Positions 33,752 through 40,780 of a DNA stretch of 64,000 nt are shown piece by piece. Each line of letters opens with the position of its first letter. The first letter of the stretch is position 1. The position numbers and the translations under genes were made by a program. The notes beneath the pieces are model-generated. The model was not told the origin of the DNA, did no database searches, and saw only the letters and a list, made by a program, of their open reading frames with translations. This stretch comes from RGIG3009 sp045630285 (GTDB taxonomy: Bacteria; Bacillota; Clostridia; Oscillospirales; Acutalibacteraceae): the NCBI GenBank assembly GCA_045630285.1, contig JAZQSX010000061.1, forward strand, positions 62,001 to 126,000. The letters are read 5' to 3'.

Positions 33752-33946
33752 TTATCCCCGCTCTGCCGTAATATCCCCCGGTTAACCTGCTACTATACAA
33801 AGCAGGTGGGTGCTCGCCCAAAAGGTTCACGCTCCCTTCGTCCCGCCGTGGCGGGGAGGTCTGCAATCCGCTTCCGGAGTCAGGCTCCCGTATTCAAACT
33901 GTAGTAGGGTTAAAAGGGGACGGTCCGCGCACAGAGCAGGGGATAG
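33752..33946 (-). ncRNA. ssrS: 6S RNA
   Basis: A structured RNA of about 195 nt that would bind sigma-A RNA polymerase. On the minus strand the two ends pair in a long closing stem: tatcccc-t-gctctg with cagagcggggata. The inner 3' half has CACCTGCT ... AGCAGGTTAACCG, which has the same layout as the CACC...GGTTACAGCC hairpin of E. coli 6S RNA. The 5' half contains the G/C-rich hairpins GGGAGCCTGACTCC and CCTCCCCGCCACGGCGGG. It begins directly after the DUF1292 stop and ends at a terminator. The call rests on structure and general likeness, not on a covariance search. Confidence 0.75.
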
Positions 33947-33950
33947 TCGA

Positions 33951-34256
33951 TTATTCGCCTTCCAGCTCCTCGACCTCATAGAGATCAGCCAAGCGCTCCT
34001 CAAAAATATCGGCGATTTCCTCGAACTCATCGTCGTCTTCAATGGGAAGCAGCAGATCCTCGCCGTTCTCTTCCTTTACGGTGAGAATGACCAGCTCGCC
34101 GTCGTCATTGATGAGGTCGGACGGGTTATCGTATACCGGCACCAACGCAACGTAGCGAGCGTCATCGGTCTCAATAGCGTCCAGGATCTCAAACTGATGC
34201 TGATTTCCCTCGTCATCTACGACGGTGACGAGATCGTTTCCGTATTGTTCAGACAT
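33951..34256 (-). CDS. DUF1292 (YrzB) family protein
   Basis: A 101-residue, strongly acidic cytoplasmic protein of unknown function, widespread in Firmicutes. Recognisable by NDLVTVVDDEGNQHQFEILD, ARYVALVPV, LINDDGELVILTV and an acidic C terminus. The start at 34256 has GGAGA 8 nt upstream; a Met five residues earlier lacks one. Usually it sits with alaS and ruvX; here it is followed directly by 6S RNA. Confidence 0.88.
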   Translation of the reverse strand: MSEQYGNDLVTVVDDEGNQHQFEILDAIETDDARYVALVPVYDNPSDLINDDGELVILTVKEENGEDLLLPIEDDDEFEEIADIFEERLADLYEVEELEGE

Positions 34257-34399
34257 TTTCACATTCTCCATTCTTACACAGCAGCGCTGCTCGTTACCTT
34301 TAATATTACCTTCTTTTTCACCGTTCGTCAAGCAAAATGTGTCGGTTGAGAGAAAAGATAAAAAGTTCACAAAAAGACCAAAAAAGTTCACAAAAAGTA

Positions 34400-34428
34400 T
34401 TGACAGGGTTTGGGAAGTGTGGTATAGT
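34400..34428 (+). promoter_or_regulatory. strong promoter of the triple-repeat RNA
   Basis: -35 TTGACA (34400-34405), 17-nt spacer, -10 TATAGT (34423-34428). The same boxes and spacing are used by tRNA-Tyr at 38208. Confidence 0.8.
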
Positions 34429-34597
34429 ATAGATGACAAGAGGATAGACAGAACGAGACAGAATAAAGAAGGAGTGAGTCCCGTGAACTAAGATCCGGTA
34501 TTCCCGAGTCTTATGAAAGGATGAGTCCCATGGGCCAAATAATGGAGCATACCCGATTCTAATACAGAAAAGGTGAGTCCCATGCGTTGACCTGTAT

Positions 34598-34626
34598 TTG
34601 CACAACGCAATTAAGTTCAGTACAAT
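34598..34626 (+). promoter_or_regulatory. possible second promoter before the tauE pair
   Basis: -35 TTGCAC, 17-nt spacer, -10 TACAAT, directly before a terminator, so transcription into the tauE genes would have to read through it. Confidence 0.4.
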
Positions 34627-34642
34627 ATAATGAGAAAACCTT

Positions 34643-34671
34643 CCGGAGATCCGCTCGGATCTCCGGTTTTT
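34643..34671 (+). terminator. terminator/attenuator upstream of the tauE pair
   Basis: Perfect stem ccggagatccg / cggatctccgg with T-run. Confidence 0.85.
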
Positions 34672-34717
34672 GTATATTTCCGCTGTCCGTACCCACACTA
34701 GCCGTGGAGGTGTAACG

Positions 34718-35077
34718 ATGAAGTGTCGCACAAAATGGTTGGTGACGGGAGCACTGGCGGGCGCGGCAAACGGGTTGTTCGGTTCGGGCGGTGGTTTGTT
34801 TTTGGTGCCGCTGTTCACCAAATGGACGCATATGGAGCCGAAGCATGCGTTTGCCACGTCGGTAGCTGTTATTTTCCTCTTATCACCCGCTTCACTGCTG
34901 GTGATTTGGCTGCGTGGTGATTTGATGTGGGGGAGTGCGTGGCCGTATCTGATTGGTGGTGCGCTTGGGGGCCTCGTTTCCGGCATGCTGTTTCAAAAAG
35001 CATCGGTCACACTGCTGCGCCGTTTATTTGGTGCTCTGTTACTCTACGGCGGTGTTCGGGCGGTGCTGCTGTTGTGA
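34718..35077 (+). CDS. TauE/SafE (TSUP) half-transporter, first half
   Basis: A 119-residue membrane protein corresponding to one four-helix repeat of the TauE/SafE sulfite/sulfonate exporter family. The family signature is LAGAANGLFGSGGGLFLVP with KHAFATSVAVIFLLSPASL following. Typical members have about 250 residues and two repeats; here the second repeat is the next gene. The ATG has GTGGAGG upstream. The stop overlaps the next start (GTGA). The pair presumably forms a heterodimer. Substrate unknown. Confidence 0.8.
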   Translation: MKCRTKWLVTGALAGAANGLFGSGGGLFLVPLFTKWTHMEPKHAFATSVAVIFLLSPASLLVIWLRGDLMWGSAWPYLIGGALGGLVSGMLFQKASVTLLRRLFGALLLYGGVRAVLLL

Positions 35078-35454
35078 TTTGGGTAGCCGTTGCGGTGGGG
35101 TTGCTCACCGGCATATTGAGCGGGTTTGGTATCGGTGGCGGTTCGTTGCTTATTTTGTATTTGACCGCTGTTGTTGGCATTGAGCAGTATGCGGCAGGCG
35201 GCATCAATCTGCTGTATTTTTTGTGCTGTGCTCCGACGGCACTCATTTCTCATATTCGCTGCAAGCGAGTGGAATGGAAAGCGGTATGGTGGTGCTCGTT
35301 GCCCGGTATCGTGACTTCGCTTGGGGCGGCGTGGATGGGCGCGGCAGTGCATACCGATCTGCTGCGTCGAGGGTTTGGTGTTGTGCTGCTGTATGTTGGC
35401 TTCCGTGAATTGTTTTGTAAAAGCGAAAAGAAAACGCCCGATCATAAACAATGA
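35074..35454 (+). CDS. TauE/SafE (TSUP) half-transporter, second half
   Basis: A 126-residue membrane protein with a second TSUP repeat: VAVGLLTGILSGFGIGGGSL, YAAGGINLLYFLCCAPTAL and WWCSLPGIVTSLGAAWMGA. It starts with GTG at 35074, overlapping the previous stop by 4 nt, so production is coupled to the first half. The terminator at its end overlaps the coding region and is shared with the convergent 3D-domain gene. Confidence 0.8.
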   Translation: MIWVAVAVGLLTGILSGFGIGGGSLLILYLTAVVGIEQYAAGGINLLYFLCCAPTALISHIRCKRVEWKAVWWCSLPGIVTSLGAAWMGAAVHTDLLRRGFGVVLLYVGFRELFCKSEKKTPDHKQ

Positions 35455-35465
35455 TCGGGCGTCGT
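35432..35465. terminator. bidirectional terminator between tauE pair and 3D-domain gene
   Basis: Stem aacgcccgatcat / atgatcgggcgt with A- and T-rich flanks. Confidence 0.75.
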
Positions 35466-36032
35466 TTATTCCAACACGTAGATTTTTACTGTTTGTCGTC
35501 CAAAGCTTCGACAGGCTTCGTAGGTATCCATATACAGATCCACCAAAATGGCATTATTCAGCAGATCACCGCCGGTATCCTCGGCAATTGCATAACCGTA
35601 GACATAGCCGTCGTCCGATGTGATAAACAGCTTTGAGCCAAACGGAATAATGTCGGGATTGACAGCAACTGTGCCGACTTTGGGAACGGTGCCGGTAGCG
35701 GTAATTGCTCCGTCGGGGGCGGTGTAGGCACAGGCTGTTCCCTCAAGCAGTTGATCATAGCGGTGCGGAATGCCGTTTTCATTCAGTGGGTATTGTGAAA
35801 AAGCATCAGCAAAGCCTGGCTCCGGATAGGATTGAGTTTCAGTCGTTGCCGATGTGGGTGGAGTGGTTTGTGTTGCGGTTGTTGTCGTGTCGGTCGATAG
35901 TCTCCATTCGGTGGTTTGAGCTGTGGACTTGGACAAAGAGGGGACGGTTTTTTGCGTGTACAGCAATACGGAAAGCAGAAGGATCGGGAGAGCTGCCACG
36001 ATTAACGACACAGAAAAATGGTGGTATTTCAT
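35466..36032 (-). CDS. exported 3D-domain protein
   Basis: A 188-residue secreted or membrane-anchored protein. It has an N-terminal hydrophobic segment (VSLIVAALPILLLSVLLY), a Thr-rich linker (~35-65) and a C-terminal 3D domain named for three Asp: AVNPDIIPFGSKLFI, YAIAEDTGGDLLNNAILVD and LYMDTYEACRSFG. Such domains occur in lytic-transglycosylase-like cell-wall enzymes (MltA, YuiC, resuscitation factors). The Met at 36032 has AAAAGGAG 9 nt upstream. Confidence 0.85.
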   Translation of the reverse strand: MKYHHFSVSLIVAALPILLLSVLLYTQKTVPSLSKSTAQTTEWRLSTDTTTTATQTTPPTSATTETQSYPEPGFADAFSQYPLNENGIPHRYDQLLEGTACAYTAPDGAITATGTVPKVGTVAVNPDIIPFGSKLFITSDDGYVYGYAIAEDTGGDLLNNAILVDLYMDTYEACRSFGRQTVKIYVLE

Positions 36033-36213
36033 AGGGAATCGCTCCTTTTCCACGTCATTATACAGAAGCGAAAACGGCGTGTCAAACGGGGCGAAATCCG
36101 ATTTTTGTTGGGAATGAACAAGATCTTTCTTCTTGGCGCAAGGTGTGCAAGGTGAATACGATCGTATTTTTGGACGCCTTGCCGATATTTGGCAGAAAGT
36201 TTATGCAATCAAA

Positions 36214-36248
36214 CAAAAAAGCGCCCCCGAGATTTCGAGGACGCTTTT
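36214..36248 (-). terminator. terminator of asnB
   Basis: On the minus strand aaaagcgtcctcga / tcgggggcgctttt (imperfect) followed by T-run. Confidence 0.75.
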
Positions 36249-36251
36249 GTC

Positions 36252-38078
36252 TTATGAAAAATATTGTTTGTACCAGACGAGGAACATATATACCGTCCAA
36301 ATCTTACGGCTGTTATCCCGCTTGCCTTTGTAGTGCTCGTCCAAGAATTTCATCAGTACGGCGGTGTTGAAGAAACGCTCGGCATCGGTACTGAGGAAGG
36401 CTTCCTTGACTGTGTTGTAATACGCTTCCTGGCGCAACCAGATGCGAATCGGCACGGGGAAGCCGAGTTTCGGGCGGGCGGTGTCCTTCTCCGGCATATG
36501 GCGGCGTGCGGCGAGACGCATAGCGTACTTGGTCGTTCCGCCGGCGATGCGATGCTTTGTGGGAATGCGTGAAGCGACCTCAAACACACGCTTGTCCAGG
36601 AAGGGAACACGGAGCTCCAGTGAATGCGCCATACTCATGCGGTCAGCCTTGAGCAAAATGTCGCCTACCATCCAGCGGTTGATGTCGAGGTACTGCATGC
36701 GGGTGACGTCGTCCAGCCCTGAAGTGCGGTCATACCACACGCCGGTATGGGCGGTGGGATTGGTAGCGGGAATGGATTTCAGCAGACCGGCCTTTTCTTT
36801 TTTATTAAACATATAGGCATTGCCGATGAAGCGCTCCTCCAACGACTTGGAGCCGCGGACGATGAAGGATTTCCCCTTGAAGTCCATTGGCACGGCCCGC
36901 ACGACGGCCGCCAATGTGCGACGCAGCCAACGGGGAAGTTTTTGATATTTCGCCAGCGAGAAGGGCTCGTGGTAAATGCGATAGCCGCCGAACAGCTCGT
37001 CGGCACCTTCGCCGGACAGGACGACCTTTACGTGCTGTGCGGCGAGCTTAGAAACAAAGTACAAGGCGACGCAGGCAGGGTCCGCCAAGGGCTGATCCAG
37101 CATATACTGCACATTCGGAAGTGACGCCCAGTATTCCTCGGGTGTGATGATATGGCGGTGATGCTCGATACCGACTTCCTTTGCCAAATCAGCAGCGAAG
37201 GAGGTCTCGTTGTAGTGTTCTCCGTTATCAAAGCCGACGGTGAAAGCTTTTTGACCGCCGAAATAGGAAGCGACGAAGCAGGAATCTACACCACCGGACA
37301 GGAAGCAGCCGACCTCAACGTCGCTGATGCGGTGGGCTTCTACCGAGTTGGTGAACACCTCGTCGATTTGATCAACCGCCTGCTCTAGTGTCATTGCTTC
37401 ATCGGGACGGAAAATGGCTTCCCAGTAGCGGGTTTCCTCGACCTTGCCGTCCTGATACCGCAGGTAATGTCCAGGCTGAAGGCAATAGATGCCCTTGAAA
37501 AAGGTCTCACGGGGGAGAGAGTATTGATAGGAAAGATAGTTGTCCAACGCCGCTTCGTTAAACTCACGGGGAACATCGGGATGCTCCAGCAGGCTTTTGA
37601 TCTCGGAGCCGAACACCAAACGACCGTCGGGAAGCAGTGCGTAATGCATCGGCTTGATGCCGAAAAAGTCACGTGCCAGGAACAGGGAGTGGGAGGGTTT
37701 GTCCCAAATGGCGAAGGCAAACATACCACGCAGACGGTCGAGCAGACCGGCATCCCACTCCTCAAAGCCGTGAAGCAGTACTTCGCTGTCCGATTCGGTG
37801 GTGAAGTGGTGGCCGGCGGCAAGCAGTTCCTTGCGCAGGTCACGGTAGTTATAGATCTCGCCGTTGAACATCAACACCTTAGTGCCGTCCTCGTTTTCGA
37901 TCGGCTGATGCCCGCCCTCCAGGTCGATGATACTCAGACGACGAAACGCCATTGCCAGCGTGTCATCCATATAGACACCCTCCGAGTCGGGACCACGGTG
38001 GGTGATTTTATCTGCCATATTCCGCAGGAGTTGCTCGCGGTTGATGAGTTCACCGGTGAATCCGCAAAAGCCACACAT
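36252..38078 (-). CDS. asnB: glutamine-hydrolysing asparagine synthase
   Basis: Makes asparagine from aspartate, glutamine and ATP. The 608-residue protein begins MCGFCGF, where the Cys becomes the N-terminal nucleophile after Met removal, so the Met at 38078 rather than the one three codons earlier is the start. The glutaminase domain has THRGPDSEGVY, NGEIYNYRDLR and ESDSEVLLHGFEEW. The synthetase domain has the PP-loop FLSGGVDSCFVASYF, VLSGEGADELFGGY and KADRMSMAHSLELRVPFLD. It is monocistronic, with its own terminator. Confidence 0.95.
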   Translation of the reverse strand: MCGFCGFTGELINREQLLRNMADKITHRGPDSEGVYMDDTLAMAFRRLSIIDLEGGHQPIENEDGTKVLMFNGEIYNYRDLRKELLAAGHHFTTESDSEVLLHGFEEWDAGLLDRLRGMFAFAIWDKPSHSLFLARDFFGIKPMHYALLPDGRLVFGSEIKSLLEHPDVPREFNEAALDNYLSYQYSLPRETFFKGIYCLQPGHYLRYQDGKVEETRYWEAIFRPDEAMTLEQAVDQIDEVFTNSVEAHRISDVEVGCFLSGGVDSCFVASYFGGQKAFTVGFDNGEHYNETSFAADLAKEVGIEHHRHIITPEEYWASLPNVQYMLDQPLADPACVALYFVSKLAAQHVKVVLSGEGADELFGGYRIYHEPFSLAKYQKLPRWLRRTLAAVVRAVPMDFKGKSFIVRGSKSLEERFIGNAYMFNKKEKAGLLKSIPATNPTAHTGVWYDRTSGLDDVTRMQYLDINRWMVGDILLKADRMSMAHSLELRVPFLDKRVFEVASRIPTKHRIAGGTTKYAMRLAARRHMPEKDTARPKLGFPVPIRIWLRQEAYYNTVKEAFLSTDAERFFNTAVLMKFLDEHYKGKRDNSRKIWTVYMFLVWYKQYFS

Positions 38079-38207
38079 TCCTGTCACTTCCTCTCTGCCG
38101 CTCGTATGGCGGCACTGTCATAAGGCTAGTATAACAGAAAGCGGCGCATTTTCAAAGAGAATATTTCAAAAAGTTCAGGTTTTTTTGCAAAAATCGAAAT
38201 TGAGGAC

Positions 38208-38236
38208 TTGACAAGAGCAAAAACCCATGGTATAGT
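38208..38236 (+). promoter_or_regulatory. promoter of tRNA-Tyr
   Basis: -35 TTGACA (38208-38213), 17-nt spacer, -10 TATAGT (38231-38236). Confidence 0.85.
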
Positions 38237-38254
38237 TGGTCTTGCGTTTGACGC

Positions 38255-38339
38255 GGGGGAATTCCCGAGCGGCCAAAGGGGGCAGACTGTAAATCTGTTG
38301 TCTCTGACTTCGGTGGTTCGAATCCACCTTCCCCCACCA
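38255..38339 (+). tRNA. tRNA-Tyr (GTA)
   Basis: An 85-nt class II tRNA. The acceptor GGGGGAA pairs with TTCCCCC, the anticodon stem GCAGA/TCTGT encloses CTGTAAA with anticodon GTA (38289-38291), there is a variable arm, the T arm holds GGTTCGAATCC, and CCA is encoded. Its 3' end is repeated downstream. Confidence 0.96.
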
Positions 38340-38340
38340 A
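38324..38340 (+). repeat. 17-bp direct repeat, copy 1 (tRNA-Tyr 3' end), att-like
   Basis: CCACCTTCCCCCACCAA at the tRNA 3' end; an identical copy lies at 38514-38530. A duplicated tRNA 3' end is the usual mark of integrase-mediated insertion. Confidence 0.6.
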
Positions 38341-38341
38341 T

Positions 38342-38373
38342 TAAAAAACCGACCCAATAGGGTCGGGTTTTTG
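38342..38373 (+). terminator. terminator of tRNA-Tyr
   Basis: Stem aaaaaccgaccc / gggtcgggttttt. Confidence 0.85.
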
Positions 38374-38375
38374 TT

Positions 38376-38400
38376 TATCGAGTAGGGAAGGCGGATTCGA
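38376..38400 (-). repeat. 25-bp repeat containing an inverted tRNA-Tyr 3' segment, copy 1
   Basis: Nearly identical to 39898-39922 (24 of 25 bases). Read on the minus strand it holds TCGAATCCGCCTTCCC, which differs by one base from the T-arm/acceptor part of tRNA-Tyr. Confidence 0.6.
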
Positions 38401-38411
38401 AAGCCCGTGAA

Positions 38412-38437
38412 GAAAACGTGCCGGTGGCACGTTTTTA
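38412..38437 (+). terminator. terminator-like hairpin in the tRNA-Tyr 3' region
   Basis: Stem aaaacgtgcc / ggcacgttttt. Nothing coding is seen between 38340 and 38750; it holds hairpins and att-like repeats. Confidence 0.6.
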
Positions 38438-38513
38438 GGGCGTGGGATTGCACCGTTCTGCCGGATTGCACCGATGCCAAAAGACGAGAAGAAACTGCCG
38501 CACTGTACAGTGA

Positions 38514-38530
38514 CCACCTTCCCCCACCAA
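38514..38530 (+). repeat. 17-bp direct repeat, copy 2 (att-like)
   Basis: Exact copy of the tRNA-Tyr 3' end, 190 bp downstream of the first. Confidence 0.6.
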
Positions 38531-38533
38531 AGC

Positions 38534-38581
38534 AAAAAACCGTGCTAGATCAAGGCTTTAAGCCATCTGGCACGGTTTTTT
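38534..38581 (+). terminator. terminator-like hairpin after the second att-like copy
   Basis: Stem aaaaaaccgtgc...ggcacggtttttt with T-run. Confidence 0.7.
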
Positions 38582-38678
38582 ATTACTCTTTCGAAAAAAT
38601 CTTAACAGGCACTAAAAAGCAGTAAACCATATAATCGTTGCGGAGTTATTGCGGAGTAAAATCAAAAAGGGATCAAAT

Positions 38679-38708
38679 GAAAAAAGAGGCGTTGTCACGC
38701 CTCTTTTT
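38679..38708 (+). terminator. terminator-like hairpin before the phage remnant
   Basis: Stem aaaaagaggcg / cgcctcttttt with T-run. Confidence 0.7.
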
Positions 38709-38772
38709 GGTTGAAATACAAAGTTCTTGAAGTGCCAAGCACGGGGCAGGCACCATTGACAAGCTGCGGCGC

Positions 38773-39327
38773 ATGGCGTACAATAGCAGTGCGGATAAGA
38801 CGCAGTTTGATGCGTATAAATCCCGCTTGGGAGCGGACGCACCGAAGAACTTTGAGGCATTCCAAAAGCTGAAATATGATGATGCAGATGCGTATGCTCA
38901 GTTGGTGGATTTTTACAGGTACAAAGGCAAAGTGGAAGAGGCAACTTTCGATGATTTTGCGCTTTGTCAAAAGGTAAAGTCGACTGGTGTGTCTGGTTCG
39001 ATAAGAATTCCTCCTTTACAGACGCAACGCGTCTATATACTTGAGGATAAGGCATCAAAGCGCGATCCGGCACACATAATGCGTCGAATGTTTGAACGGA
39101 GAATCACATCAGAAGAAATACAAAGCTATGTGGATAACGCTCTTTTCTCCGTCACGCAGTTCAAAGGTACACGGCGCGTGTTTTATTCCGAGGAGGGCGT
39201 CACTGTATTGACGCGCACTGATGACTATGAGGACATTGAATGGATAGCCAAAACTGCGTGGAATAAAAGGGATTTTGATGAGATTTCTGAAAACGCGATA
39301 AGGGAGGTATTGCAGAATGGCAAGTAA
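38773..39327 (+). pseudogene. phage minor-head-like protein remnant with RelE/DUF4258-like nuclease domain
   Basis: A frame of 184 codons without a ribosome-binding site; the same frame reads on upstream to a stop at 38728, so the 5' part of a longer gene seems lost. The N-terminal part (QFDAYKSRLGADAPKNFEAF) recalls phage head-morphogenesis proteins. The C-terminal ~85 residues (HIMRRMFERRITSEEIQSYV, then YSEEGVTVLTRTDDYED) have the His-Arg-Glu-Arg layout of small RelE-fold nucleases found at the ends of such proteins. It overlaps the next gene by 11 nt. Base composition is lower in GC than the surroundings. Whether the nuclease part is still made is unknown. Confidence 0.5.
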
Positions 39328-39520
39328 ACTAACGCCATATGACGATAGAACGTGTCCGATATATGGAAAAGTTATTGATGGTGAACTTTGCTATGAAACC
39401 GCTTTATGTATGAAAGGTTGTTTCAAAACATCTTCTGTTCAAGAAATTGATAGCATTGAAATCCCTATTGAAACTGCTCGAGAGATTTGCAAAGAGTGTG
39501 AGTATTCTGATATGGAGTAG
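39317..39520 (+). CDS. small Cys-containing protein, possible partner of the nuclease remnant
   Basis: A 67-residue protein not recognised. It has six Cys (RTCPIYGK, GELCYE, ALCMKGCFK, REICKECEYS), perhaps a zinc site. AGGGAGG lies 12 nt before the ATG, inside the preceding frame. The 11-nt overlap with the nuclease-like frame resembles toxin-immunity spacing, but also ordinary phage gene packing. A terminator follows at 39556. Confidence 0.55.
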   Translation: MASKLTPYDDRTCPIYGKVIDGELCYETALCMKGCFKTSSVQEIDSIEIPIETAREICKECEYSDME

Positions 39521-39555
39521 CGGTAGTTCCTGTTATAATTCAATACGGTTATGAG

Positions 39556-39591
39556 AAGCATTGTGCAGTCAACTGCACAGTGCTTTTTTCA
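39556..39591 (+). terminator. terminator after the small Cys protein
   Basis: Stem aagcattgtgcagt / ctgcacagtgctt with six T. Confidence 0.8.
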
Positions 39592-39698
39592 TACAAAATA
39601 ACGCCTACCGTGCCGGCATATAACTGCACGGTCGCCCCGGCGCAGAGCTGACTGCGGATTTATAAATCAAAGAAATGTGAGGGCGGGAAAGGAAACCT

Positions 39699-39824
39699 AT
39701 GGACTATTTGAAACCCTTATTTGGCGACGGAGCGCTGACCTACGATCAGTTTGCTTCCAAAGTGGCAGAAGCCGGGGAAGGCATTAAACTTGGTTTTTTT
39801 AGAATTGGAAAACACAGGAGTTGA
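39699..39824 (+). pseudogene. truncated phage scaffold-protein gene
   Basis: A 41-codon frame with AAAGGAAA before its ATG. The first ~31 residues (MDYLKPLFGDGALTYDQFAS, KVAEAGEGIKL) look like the N terminus of a phage scaffolding (GP20-type) protein, which is usually about 180-200 residues. At a run of seven T (39794-39800) it leaves the family pattern and soon stops, so the gene is cut by deletion or recombination. The overlapping frame at 39751-39948 is not a credible gene. Confidence 0.5.
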
Positions 39825-39897
39825 GGAGCAGCAGTGTGTTGAACAGTGCCGATACACAATCGTACTTACCCTTGCCCAAGGTCTGTTTCGTTTTATC

Positions 39898-39922
39898 TAT
39901 CGAGTAGGGAAGGAGGATTCGA
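39898..39922 (-). repeat. 25-bp repeat containing an inverted tRNA-Tyr 3' segment, copy 2
   Basis: One mismatch to 38376-38400. Together they bracket the phage-gene remnants between 38.4 and 39.9 kb. Confidence 0.6.
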
Positions 39923-39990
39923 GGGGGCGGAAGCGGAGAGAACTTTGAGCAAAATTGCGAAAATATTCCATTAAAATGCGATTATTCGAC

Positions 39991-40018
39991 TTGACTTATT
40001 TTGCGTTAGTGCTATAAT
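39991..40018 (+). promoter_or_regulatory. promoter of the TasA-like/SipW operon
   Basis: -35 TTGACT (39991-39996), 16-nt spacer, extended -10 TGcTATAAT (40013-40018). Confidence 0.75.
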
Positions 40019-40061
40019 GAGACTTATCAAATATTGTTTTTATTGCTTGGAGGTAATGAAA

Positions 40062-40697
40062 ATGAAAAAATTGTCCTTGTTGTTGGCTTTGATGCTCGTC
40101 GTTACTATCGGTGGCGTCTACGCTACTTGGTCTTATGCGGGCACCAATGACATTGCTGACGCTTATGCGGAAACCAAGGTGACGATCACCGATGCCGTCC
40201 TTACCGGCGCTAACGGTACGTACACCATCGAAAGCAACCTGGTGCTTTCGGTCGATCAGAAAAACGATGATCACGAGGCTGAGCTTGTGTTTGCTGCGAA
40301 CGACGGTCAGGCGATCCAGCTGAAGGTGACCTTTGTTCCTTCCGATTTTGCTCCGCAGGATATTAAGGAGCATGCCGTTCCTTCCGAACTCTATTTTGGT
40401 ACCACCACTGATATGACCTATAAGATGGATGCCGAAGGAAACTACGATGTGAACGGTACTCCCACCAAGATCCTGAAGTTTAAGAATGAGTCTGATGATG
40501 CGTTTAGCCCTAACGTGACCTGGGATCCGCAGGGAGATGGCAGCTTTGTCTACATCATGGATGAAGCCGCTCTCAAAGAGCAGATTCAGTTGAACAAGAA
40601 CTTTGTTCTTGACATCAAGAGCGAGCACGATGCATTCCGTGAGGCTTTGAGCGGCAACGTCATCGCCCGCATTACCGACGGCACGGTTACTCTGTAA
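40062..40697 (+). CDS. TasA/camelysin-like secreted protein
   Basis: A 211-residue exported protein with a SipW-type signal peptide: basic MKK, a hydrophobic stretch LSLLLALMLVVTIGG and VYATWSYAGT at the cleavage region, like the GxYAxxS ends of TasA and CalY. The mature part is probably a beta-rich fibre subunit; no enzyme motif is seen. The ATG at 40062 is 8 nt after GGAGG, while an ATG two codons earlier is too close. Codon use differs slightly from neighbours (many highly used codons), suggesting strong expression. The dedicated peptidase follows. Confidence 0.75.
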   Translation: MKKLSLLLALMLVVTIGGVYATWSYAGTNDIADAYAETKVTITDAVLTGANGTYTIESNLVLSVDQKNDDHEAELVFAANDGQAIQLKVTFVPSDFAPQDIKEHAVPSELYFGTTTDMTYKMDAEGNYDVNGTPTKILKFKNESDDAFSPNVTWDPQGDGSFVYIMDEAALKEQIQLNKNFVLDIKSEHDAFREALSGNVIARITDGTVTL

Positions 40698-40717
40698 TTT
40701 ATCAATACGTGTTGTAA

Positions 40718-40757
40718 AACGGCAAGGTGGTCCTAACCCCCTTGCCGTTGAAAATTT
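40718..40757 (+). terminator. partial terminator between the TasA-like gene and sipW
   Basis: Stem aacggcaagg / ccttgccgtt followed by gaaaatttt, a poor T-run. It may lower downstream expression relative to the fibre gene. Confidence 0.55.
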
Positions 40758-40780
40758 TAGGATAGTTGGTTTGATATATC

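Larger units (their letters stand above)
34436..34671 (+). ncRNA. candidate small RNA with three RBS-like repeats, function unknown
   Basis: A transcription unit of about 235 nt with a strong promoter and a strong terminator but no long reading frame. It holds three copies of a motif close to AAAGGRTGAGTCCCATG at 34468-34485, 34516-34532 and 34569-34584, spaced 47 and 52 nt. Each copy looks like a ribosome-binding site and start codon, opening tiny frames of 2, 10 and 2 codons (MN, MGQIMEHTRF, MR). Copies 2 and 3 share a longer upstream part (ATwCCCGAkTCTwAT). I do not recognise it as a known RNA family. Confidence 0.5.

Noticed and set aside
39751..39948. 65-codon frame across the scaffold remnant and the 25-nt repeat
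   Set aside because: No ribosome-binding site; it runs through recombined, probably non-coding sequence and an att-like repeat.
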